From CAVQRB01 sp963715055 (lineage in GTDB: Bacteria > Pseudomonadota > Alphaproteobacteria > Rhodobacterales > Rhodobacteraceae), in NCBI GenBank assembly GCA_963715055.1, contig CAVQRB010000023.1, positions 92,668-156,667 of the forward strand: a stretch of DNA of 64,000 nt, written 5' to 3'. The position numbers and the translations under genes are program-made. Under the pieces are notes generated by a model, which had not been told where the DNA came from, ran no database searches, and saw only the letters and a program-made list of their open reading frames with translations. How positions within the stretch are numbered: position 1 is the first letter of the stretch; each line of letters begins with the position of its first letter. Positions 56,735 to 64,000 of the stretch are shown piece by piece.

Positions 56735-57504
56735 AGCGAGAAGAACACCCCCGTGAGCACGAAGTTGGCGGCGAGGATCATCACGGCGGCGCCCTCCACG
56801 GCTGATTTCGTGGCGCGCCCCACACCCATGGCGCCGCGGCCCGAGTTCATGCCGTGATAGCATCCCATGAGGGCGGCGGAGAAGCCGAAGACCGCGCCCT
56901 TGGTCAGGGACGAGATGATGTCGAGCGGCTCTAGGAAATCGACGGTGTTGCGGATATAGCCCGCGGGGTTGAACCCCAGCGTGCCGGTGGCCACCGCATA
57001 GCCGCCGAAGATGCCGATGATGTCTCCGACACCCACCAGCAGCGGCACGACGATCACGGCGGCCATGACACGCGGCACGGTGAGGTATTTCATCGGATGG
57101 GTAGAAAGCGTCACCAGCGCGTCGATCTGCTCGGTCACTTTCATGGTGGCGATCTCGGCGGCGATGGAGGAGGTCACGCGCGCCGCGATCATCAGGCCCA
57201 CGAGCACGGGCCCGAGTTCTCGCACCATGCCGACGGCGACGATCTGCGGCACCACGGCCTCGGCGTTGAAGCGGGAGCCGCCGGCGTAGATCTGCAAAGC
57301 GAGCGCGCCGCCGGTGAACACAGCGGTGAGGCCGACAACGGGCAGCGACAGCCAGCCGATGTTCAGGAGTGCCGAGAGGAACTCGCGGACATAGAAGGGC
57401 GGGCGGATGATGAAGGTGAGGGTCTGGAAGGCGAAGATCGCGATCCGGCCGATATTGGCGAGGAAGGCCAGAACGACGCTTCCGATCAGGGCCAGCAGCT
57501 TCAC
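56731..57504 (-). CDS. MlaE family ABC transporter permease
   Basis: 257 residues with five or six membrane helices. The family core is [30 protein letters not shown], seen here in part as [17 protein letters not shown] and [11 protein letters not shown], plus VLVGLM and [14 protein letters not shown]. It pairs with the MlaF-like ATPase, whose start overlaps its stop. Inner membrane. It overlaps the alr stop by four bases. Confidence 0.93.
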   Translation of the reverse strand: MKLLALIGSVVLAFLANIGRIAIFAFQTLTFIIRPPFYVREFLSALLNIGWLSLPVVGLTAVFTGGALALQIYAGGSRFNAEAVVPQIVAVGMVRELGPVLVGLMIAARVTSSIAAEIATMKVTEQIDALVTLSTHPMKYLTVPRVMAAVIVVPLLVGVGDIIGIFGGYAVATGTLGFNPAGYIRNTVDFLEPLDIISSLTKGAVFGFSAALMGCYHGMNSGRGAMGVGRATKSAVEGAAVMILAANFVLTGVFFSL

Positions 57505-58535
57505 CGGCGATACTCCCGCCCGTAGCGATCCCCGAGCGACGTCAGGATCTCATAGCCGATGGTGCCGGCGAAATCGGCCACAGTGTCGACTGACTGGTGC
57601 TGTCCGATCAGTTGCAGCGTGTCGGGGTCCTGCGCGAGCCCGGTCACATCGACGCCGATCAGGTCCATGGAGATGCGCCCGACCACCGGCACGGAAGAAT
57701 TGCCTGCGTTCAGTCGCGCGTTCGGCCCCATGGCGCGGATCAGCCCATCGGCATAGCCCGCCGAAATCGTGGCGATACGAGAGGGGCTGCGCGCGACCCA
57801 TGTGTTGGAATAGCCCACGGTTTCGCCGATGGCCACGTCACGGATCTGGATCACGGGGATGTCGAGCGTCACCACGGGGCGGGCGTCGACGAAGGGCAGA
57901 CCCCCGTAGAGACCCACGCCGGGGCGGGTGAGGTCGAAATGGTATTTCGGCCCGAGCAGGATGCCGCCCGTGGCCGCCAGAGAGCGCGGCGCCGCGATAC
58001 CCTCGGTCATCTCGACAAAACGGCCCAGTTGCTGAACATTCATCATGTGGTCCGACGCATCGGCGCAGGCCAGATGCGACATGACCAGCGTGGGTTTTTG
58101 CGCCAGCGCCAGATCGCGCAGCGCCGCCCATTCGGCAGCCTCCATGCCCAGCCGGTTCATGCCGGTGTCGAGCTGGATGCCGAAGGGATGGCCGGGCAGG
58201 GCCTCCACATGGCGTACCATCTGGTCGATGGAATTCAGCATCGGCGTCAGTTTCGCGTCGCGGATCAGCGCCGTATCGCCTTCCATGTGTCCCGAAAAGA
58301 TACTGATGCGCGGGCCGTGGCCAATGGCCTCGCGCAGGAGCACGCCCTCCTCGGCAACGGCCACGAAGAACTGCCGCGCACCGGCCCGGCCCAGGGCCAC
58401 GGCGACTTCGGCGGCACCAAGCCCGTAGCCGTTGGCCTTGACCACGGCGGCGGTTTCGACACCCGTGCGGGCGTCGAGGTCGCGCCAATTGGCGGCGACG
58501 GCGGCAAGATCGATGGTCAGGCGGGCGGTGCTCAT
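57501..58535 (-). CDS. alr: Alanine racemase
   Basis: 344 residues; PLP enzyme making D-alanine for peptidoglycan. The PLP-binding lysine is in [12 protein letters not shown] (about residue 32), and the second catalytic residue is in [11 protein letters not shown]. The N-terminus [16 protein letters not shown] is typical. The start at 58535 is chosen for its family-like beginning; an alternative ATG exists at 58544, and the longer frame to 58661 overlaps the DUF1194 gene. Confidence 0.93.
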   Translation of the reverse strand: MSTARLTIDLAAVAANWRDLDARTGVETAAVVKANGYGLGAAEVAVALGRAGARQFFVAVAEEGVLLREAIGHGPRISIFSGHMEGDTALIRDAKLTPMLNSIDQMVRHVEALPGHPFGIQLDTGMNRLGMEAAEWAALRDLALAQKPTLVMSHLACADASDHMMNVQQLGRFVEMTEGIAAPRSLAATGGILLGPKYHFDLTRPGVGLYGGLPFVDARPVVTLDIPVIQIRDVAIGETVGYSNTWVARSPSRIATISAGYADGLIRAMGPNARLNAGNSSVPVVGRISMDLIGVDVTGLAQDPDTLQLIGQHQSVDTVADFAGTIGYEILTSLGDRYGREYRR

Positions 58536-58624
58536 GGCCGTGTTCATGACAGGATGTCCGGCGACGTCAAGCCTTTGCACGGCTGGGCGTGGTCGCATGG
58601 CCCACCCGGATGCACCGCTCGGGA

Positions 58625-59416
58625 TCAGGGGATATCGAAGTAGGTTCGGTTCTCGCGCCACATCTTCTCGCCGATGAGGCAGTCATAGGCCACATCGGCG
58701 GTGTATTGCGCGGGGATCACGGTTGCCGGGGCTTCGGCGATCTCCAGCACCAGCTTGCGTTTGACGGCTTGCGAGAATTCGGCCCAGGATCGTACCGGCA
58801 GCACGAAAGCGCCCGGTCCGCCGATCACGCAGTTTTCATAATAGACGTCGAGATCGGGTATGCCCCACATCTCGCTGAGCAGATCCTGGGTCAGCAGCGG
58901 CAAGCCATTGATGATGAAACCCGCGGCGATGGCCTCGTCACGCGCGGCTTCCACGGGTCCGCCGTGGTTGTTGGGACCGTCGCCCGAGACATCAATGACC
59001 CGGCGCAGCCCGTCGAACCCATTGTCGTCGAAATCGCCCGCTGCATAGGCCAGTGCATCCGAGATCGACGTGCGGCGCAGGCCCGCGCCATCATGGGCGA
59101 GGATGCGCGCGGCGATGGCTTCGGCGTCCTGCGCTGTCTCCAACACTTGCCAGGGAACGACGACGCGCTGCGCGCCTTCGCCGGCCCATTCGACGTATGT
59201 GAGGGCAATGCGCCCCAGAAGTCCGTCGCGCACCGCCTCCATCACGTCACGGCTCAACAAGGCCTCGGCATAGCCGCGCCGTTGGATCTCGTGCTCCTCT
59301 TGCGACATCGAGCGCGACACATCGACGGCGAGGAAAAGCTCGACGTCGACTTCGACCGACTGCGCGCTGGCGGGACAGGGCAGGGCGACAAGCAGAGGGA
59401 TCATCAGGCAGCGCAT
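58625..59416 (-). CDS. DUF1194 (von Willebrand A-like) exported protein
   Basis: 263 residues from the ATG at 59416; a longer frame to 59452 is possible. The signal peptide [19 protein letters not shown] is followed by a VWA-like domain with the MIDAS motif DVSRSMS and downstream [13 protein letters not shown]. The family is DUF1194, of unknown function, probably a periplasmic metal-dependent binding protein. It lies between alr and dnaB on the same strand. Confidence 0.88.
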   Translation of the reverse strand: MRCLMIPLLVALPCPASAQSVEVDVELFLAVDVSRSMSQEEHEIQRRGYAEALLSRDVMEAVRDGLLGRIALTYVEWAGEGAQRVVVPWQVLETAQDAEAIAARILAHDGAGLRRTSISDALAYAAGDFDDNGFDGLRRVIDVSGDGPNNHGGPVEAARDEAIAAGFIINGLPLLTQDLLSEMWGIPDLDVYYENCVIGGPGAFVLPVRSWAEFSQAVKRKLVLEIAEAPATVIPAQYTADVAYDCLIGEKMWRENRTYFDIP

Positions 59417-59463
59417 GAATGAAGTGCGCCAGAAAACCGCGCGCCTGTCCACTCACTTTCGGG

Positions 59464-60958
59464 TCAGAACTCCCGGTCGCCGCCTTGCTGCCAGGGCTGC
59501 ACGAGGTTGCCGAAGCGGGTGAAGCGGCCTTCGAAGCTGAGCTCGACCGTGCCGATGGGGCCGTGACGCTGCTTGCCGATCACCACCTCTGCCTTGCCGT
59601 GCAGGCGCTCCATGCGCTCCTGCCACTTGGCCATCTCCTCGAGGTTGTCATCGGAGGGCTTCTCGCGCTCCACGTAGTATTCCTCGCGGAACACGAACAT
59701 CACCACGTCGGCGTCCTGCTCGATGGAGCCCGAATTCGCGCAGGTCGGAGAGTTGCGGACGCTTGTCCTCGCGGTTCTCGACCTGGCGCGAGAGTTGGGA
59801 GAGGGCGACGACCGGAATGTCGAGCTCCTTGGCGATCGCCTTGAGGCCCATGGTGATCTCGGAGATCTCGTTGACCCGGTTCTCGGATTTGCCGGTGCCG
59901 CGCACCAGTTGCAGGTAGTCGACCATCAGCACGTCGAGCCCATGGGTGCGCTTGAGCCGGCGTGCGCGGGCGGCCAGTTGCGCGATGGGCAGGGCGGGCG
60001 TGTCGTCGATGTAGAGCGGGCAGGCCTCGAGCGCCTTCGCCGCCTCCACGAAGCGGCGGAATTCGCCTTCGGTCATGTCGCCGCGACGGATCTGTTCTGA
60101 TGGCACTTCGGATGCTTCTGACAGGATCCGCGCGGCGAGCTGCTCGGCACTCATCTCAAGCGAAAAAAAGCCTACAACGCCGCCGTTGACGGCCCCTTCG
60201 GACCCGTCGTGCAGCTTGCCGCGCTTGTAGGCCTTGGCGATGTTGAAGGCGATGTTGGTGGCCAGCGAGGTCTTGCCCATCGAGGGGCGACCGGCAAGGA
60301 TCAGAAGGTCCGAGCGATGCAACCCGCCCAGCTTCTTGTCCATGTCGACAAGACCGGTAGAGACCCCGGCAAGTCCGCCATCGCGTTGATAGGCGGCGTT
60401 TGCAACGTTAACTGCGTCTGTTACAGCCTTGAGAAAGCTTTGAAAGCCACTCTCGACCTGGCCCTGTTCGGCCAGCGCGTAGAGCTGCTGTTCGGCTTCG
60501 ACGATCTGCTCGCGCGGGCCGGAGGCCACATCGCCCGTGGCCGCCTTGGCGGAAATATCGCGACCGAGCTGGATGAGGTCGCGGCGCACGGAGAGGTCGT
60601 AGATCATCTGCGCGTAGTCGCGCACCGCGTAGGCCGAGATGGCGGCCCCGGCAAGACGGGCGAGGTAGGATGGCCCGCCGAGTTCCTTCAGGCCCTCGTC
60701 GTCCTCCATGAAGGCCTTGAGCGTCACCGGTGAGGCGAGCGTGTTCTTGGCGATCCGGGCAGCGGCGATGTCGAAGATCCGGGCGTGCACGGGGTCGTAG
60801 AAATGCTTCGGTCCGATGATCGAGGCGATCCGGTCGTAGATGTCGTTGTTGGTCAGGATCGCGCCGAGAAGCTGTTGCTCGGCTTCGATGGAATGCGGCA
60901 TCGTGTCGGACAATTGTGCATCCGCGCCGGTCGGATTGAAGGCCGAAATTTCATTCAT
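59464..60958 (-). CDS. dnaB: Replicative DNA helicase DnaB (frameshifted near 59733)
   Basis: About 498 residues after correcting one indel. The N-terminal domain begins [15 protein letters not shown], the RecA-like core has [13 protein letters not shown] (Walker A), VDYLQLVRG (Walker B region) and [17 protein letters not shown]. After SDLRE the frame becomes nonsense, and the other frame continues [14 protein letters not shown] and ends [15 protein letters not shown]. One extra base in the AA at 59733-59734 explains it. The gene is essential, so this is almost certainly a sequence error. Start ATG at 60958. Confidence 0.94.
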
Positions 60959-61112
60959 TAATCTGTTACCCTGCTCTTTCGGAGGTCATAGCCGAGTGAC
61001 CTTGCGCGGCGCAATCTGGAAAAGATTGTATAACCTGTGGATAAGCGCGTCTGGGCCAAGACTACAACATCTGGTGTTGAATGGCACCGTGAAATCAGGA
61101 TTTGGTCCGGAT

Positions 61113-61794
61113 TTAAGCCGTTTTTCCGCGCATCCTGCCAGGCGCGCGGGGCGTTCAGAAAGGCTTCGACCTCGATCAGGGTCGCCTCGTCGAAGGCCTT
61201 TTGCAGCCGCGCCTCGGCCAGCACATCCCACCAGGTACACAAGGCGTGCAGATCAACGCCATGATCGCCAAGGGTCTTTTCGGTTTCGGGGAAGATGCCG
61301 TAGTAGAAGATCACGGCCGTATGCGCGCAACGCGCCCCGGTCTCGCGAATCGCATCGACGAAGGAGAGCTTTGAGCCGCCGTCGGTGGTCAGGTCCTCGA
61401 CCAGCAGGAGACGCTGGCCTTCGGTCATCACGCCTTCGATCCGGGCATTGCGCCCGTAGCCTTTCGGTTTCTTGCGCACATAGGTCATGGGCAGACCCAT
61501 GCGTTCGGCCACCAGCGCGGCAAAAGGGATGCCGGCGGTTTCCCCGCCCGCGATATTGTCGAAGGCCTCGAAGCCCACGTTGCGCATCACCGTGACGGTC
61601 AGGAAATCCATGAGCGTCGCGCGAATCCTCGGGTAGCTGATGAGTTTGCGGCAATCGATGTAGGTTGGGCTGCGCAGGCCGGATGCAAACGTGAAGGGGG
61701 TTTCGGCATTGAAGTGGACGGCCTTGACCTCCAGCAGCATCCGCGCGGTCAGGCGGGCCATTTCGTTCGCATCCGGGTAACTTTGGGGGATCAT
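61113..61794 (-). CDS. pyrE: Orotate phosphoribosyltransferase (probable indel at the 3' end)
   Basis: About 226 residues; adds orotate to PRPP in pyrimidine synthesis. The PRPP-binding motif is [16 protein letters not shown], with [13 protein letters not shown] and [20 protein letters not shown] before it. As written, the frame continues 51 residues past the normal end to 60958. Removing one base from the T-run 61121-61125 gives the end WQDARKTA and a TAA at 61113-61115, matching normal family length. I therefore place the stop there. dnaB follows after about 154 bp. Confidence 0.88.
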
Positions 61795-61835
61795 GTCTCA
61801 TCCTTGGGATCGGGGGCCGGGCGGACAGGTTTCGT

Positions 61836-61869
61836 GCCTCCGGCGGGGATATTTGGAGCCAAAAGAAGC
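61836..61869. repeat. Intergenic repeat, copy 3 (pyrC-pyrE gap)
   Basis: GCCTCCGGCGGGGATATTT followed by GGAGCCAAAAGAAG. It directly abuts the pyrC stop codon (minus strand), the same placement as copy 2 next to the SDR stop at 47779. With copies 1 and 2 it defines a repeated element of about 33 bp. Confidence 0.75.
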
Positions 61870-62900
61870 CTAGAGCACCTTCCAGTCGAGCGCAAAGCCG
61901 GGATCGAAGACGGTGACGGGACCGTCTGCGGTCTCGATATGCGACGGATAGGTCGCGCCGGATCTTTCGAGAGTGACTTTCGCGGTATTGGCGGGCAGGC
62001 CGTAGAAGGCCGGGCCGTTCAGCGAGGTGAAGCCTTCGAGGCGGTCCAGCGCATCTTCGGTCTCGAAGACCTGCGCGAGGATCGACAGTGTGTTGGGTGC
62101 GGTAAACAGCCCGCGCAACCGCATGGCAGGAGTTTGTTGGCATCTGTATGGGGGGCCGAGTTGGTCCCGAGGAAGAAGCGCGCCTCACCTGACGTTGCTG
62201 CAGCGCGCAGGGCGAGGCGGTGCACTTCTCGCTTGGCGACCGGCAGGCAATAGTAGTGCGGCCTGATCCCGCTCGGCCAGGATACGGTTGCGGTTGATCA
62301 CCAGATGGTGGGTTGTGATCGTGGCGGCGCATATCCGGCCTGCGGCCCGGGCGTAGGAGACGATCCGACGTGGAAATATGTTCCATCACGACGCGCAGGC
62401 CGGGCGTTGCGCGCCGGATGGGGTCGAGAACACGTCGATGAAGACCGCTTCGCGATCGAAGATGTCGATCTGCGGATCGGTGACCTCGCCATGAACGCAG
62501 AGCGGCAGGCCGATCTCCGCCATGCGCTCCAGCACGGGGCGGACCTTGTCGAAACTGGCCGACTCCGCTTGCGGAATCGGCGGTGGCGCCCGCCGGATAT
62601 AGTTTGACGGCATGGACGAGGCCAGAGGCATGGCGGCGGCCACATCATGCGGATCGTCTCCTGGTCGAGGTAGCGTCATCAGTGGCGCAAAATCCGAGCC
62701 TTGCGGCAGGGCGTCGAGGATGCGTCGCCGGTAGGCCGCGCACCTGGCGACGGTCATAGACCGGCGGAACCAGGTTCGGCATGATGATGGCACGCGCGAA
62801 GTGGCGGGTGGGTTTCCGGCAGCACCGCGCGCAACATTGCGCCGTCGCGCAGGTGAAGGTGCCAGTCGTCCGGGCGGCGTATCGTGATCGTTTGCGTCAT
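61870..62900 (-). CDS. pyrC: Dihydroorotase, read across many frameshifts
   Basis: Fragments in three frames join into a full class II dihydroorotase: start [20 protein letters not shown] with the metal-binding [40 protein letters not shown], then [20 protein letters not shown] and [20 protein letters not shown], then [18 protein letters not shown] and CGCAG, and end [12 protein letters not shown]. Only the final ~85 residues are uninterrupted. Indels occur roughly every 40-100 bases, far more than elsewhere, which points to poor sequence quality. Lies upstream of pyrE in the usual order. Confidence 0.85.
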
Positions 62901-62934
62901 CGTCCTGCAGCACAGGGCAGTTGCCGCGCCAGTA

Positions 62935-63720
62935 TCACTCGATATCTTCGCCGGACAGCGCGCGCAGGCGGGCGGCGGGCGAAACGCGGCGCGCAACTGC
63001 GGGTCGCGACATTGCCGCACAGCAGTTGGGCCAGCACGTCACGTTCTTCCGCCTCGAGAAACTGGCAGAAAGACGGCGCAGGTACGCGCGATCTGCCGCA
63101 CGCGGTAGAGCCTGCAAGCGCAGCGGGTGAGTTGCCGTTTGCCAAGGCCTCGACCAGATCGAAGAGTATACCCATGCCGAGAAGCTCGATTTGGAGCGCG
63201 CCGATCCATGCCGGCGCAGGCGCAGCTTCGTCACATTTGGCGCGGCGGAAAGGGCTGCATGCATCGCGTCTTCGGTCTGCCGGTCGTAAGACGAAGGTAC
63301 GCTCTGCGGCTTCCAGCATCTGCGGCGCATAGCCGTAGCGGGTCTTAAATCGGTCCTGCGCATCTCGACGAAGCGCGGATCCGAATCGGCAACATCAGGA
63401 TCCAGCGAGGCCTGCGGCTGGATCGCAAGAACGCGGGCGCCGGGTGATGTGACCGAAAACGCGGCCGCCGCATAGCCGCAGGACCGGCGCCGTAGAAGAC
63501 GACCCTGTCGAATTCGTCAAGAGCCGTCATCACAAGCCGGTCAAGAACGCATAGACCGCTGGATCGCGAAACCAGGTGTCGCCGTCGCTGATCAGGGTGA
63601 GATTGGACCAGCCTTGGTTCAGCTCCCATCCGAGAGGCTGTGCGAGGGGCGGGGTTTCGGGAAACCCTGAAGGGTTTCGAAGTTACCCGAGAGCGTTGAG
63701 CCGTTTCGGTGAAGGCAGCA
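62935..63720 (-). pseudogene. Conserved Rhodobacteraceae protein, heavily frameshifted
   Basis: Pieces in different frames line up in order: [129 protein letters not shown] and [17 protein letters not shown]. This resembles a family of about 280 residues that I recall being annotated, probably wrongly, as phosphoadenosine phosphosulfate reductase in this group. Function unknown. The 5' boundary is uncertain because the reading breaks down beyond about 63720. pyrC follows 35 bp after its end. Confidence 0.55.
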
Positions 63721-64000
63721 AGACGCTTTTTGCCAAGCGCGCTCAGGGAGAGTGGTGCTCGCCACTAGGTTCGTGACTTCTGCTATTGAGTCGGTCTTTT
63801 TCAGTCTCTCAAAGACATGCTGAAATGTTTGGCCGCGTCGATCATGGCGCGTGTTCCCCGAGAGATCAAGCTGGGTATCGGGTTGAGCCACTCCTGTCAA
63901 TATGGAGAGGGTTGGGAAAGCCAAAGAAACAGACCTTCGCGAAACGGTTGATCGTTGGCAGCTTTTCGCCTTCAGGGCGTAAATCGTCCTCGGGTCATTG
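63721..64000. other. Right-edge sequence, no reliable gene
   Basis: The minus strand should hold the N-terminus of the preceding broken gene (PERAWQKAS may belong to it), but no continuous frame fits. It is AT-richer and probably contains many errors. No RNA gene or repeat was recognised. Confidence 0.3.

Noticed and set aside
61800..63720. Decayed, pseudogenised pyrC region as evidence of pyrimidine auxotrophy
   Set aside because: The indel density is uniform across two adjacent genes and stops abruptly to the left, while the amino-acid content between indels is well preserved. That pattern fits poor reads better than decay.

Overview
The window is a 64 kb piece of a high-GC alphaproteobacterial chromosome, almost certainly from the Roseobacter/Rhodobacter group (Rhodobacteraceae sensu lato). 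The support is the 14-gene nuo operon interrupted by small accessory genes (including DUF5333-, DUF5337- and DUF3291-type proteins), the order nuoN-birA-coaX-rnj, the surE-pcm-nlpD and purF-cvpA-radA blocks, Hint-domain proteins, and a short intergenic repeat that I recall as common in this family (three copies here). No rRNA, tRNA or CRISPR array was recognised.

Layout. 1-2.8 kb: end of a leucine/isovalerate (liu) degradation cluster: biotin-carrier end of an acyl-CoA carboxylase, a GST, HMG-CoA lyase and an enoyl-CoA hydratase. 2.8-4.7 kb: an SDR oxidoreductase and a divergent LysR regulator sharing a promoter with paired GACAT/ATGTC dyads. 4.88-24.29 kb: complete complex I operon nuoA-N with eleven extra genes between the subunits, several of them lipoproteins, periplasmic or membrane proteins. 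NuoE carries a C-terminal helix-hairpin-helix-like domain that recurs in the next gene, a membrane-anchored protein. 24.3-27.6 kb: birA, coaX, rnj. 27.6-34 kb: a small alarmone-hydrolase-like HD protein with an IS630-type element just upstream, a DEAD-box helicase, RF3 and a Hint protein. 33.8-38 kb: SDR, sodium:solute symporter, an ABC ATPase without a visible permease, and two tandem Lin0512 genes. 38-41.1 kb: small secreted or unknown genes and a WYL regulator with an 11-bp perfect dyad. 41.3-43.7 kb: tatABC plus a DUF815 ATPase. 43.8-52.6 kb: Hint protein, nlpD, pcm, surE, SDR, purF, cvpA, radA, pqiA-like. 52.6-56 kb: an accessory segment, AT-richer by eye, with a DUF900 hydrolase, a transposase remnant and a VPLPA-CTERM protein. 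56-64 kb: mlaF, mlaE, alr, DUF1194, dnaB, pyrE, pyrC and a broken conserved gene.

Housekeeping genes (nuoH, rnj, dnaB, probably pyrE) and the transposase contain single-base indels, mostly in homopolymers, and from about 61.9 kb to the right end the indels become very dense. I read this mainly as sequence error, worst at a probable contig end, so the frameshift calls should be checked before being treated as biology.

No proven new system stands out. The most promising leads are the paired helix-hairpin-helix domains and envelope-targeted accessory genes inside the complex I operon, and the Lin0512 pair downstream of an orphan ABC ATPase.
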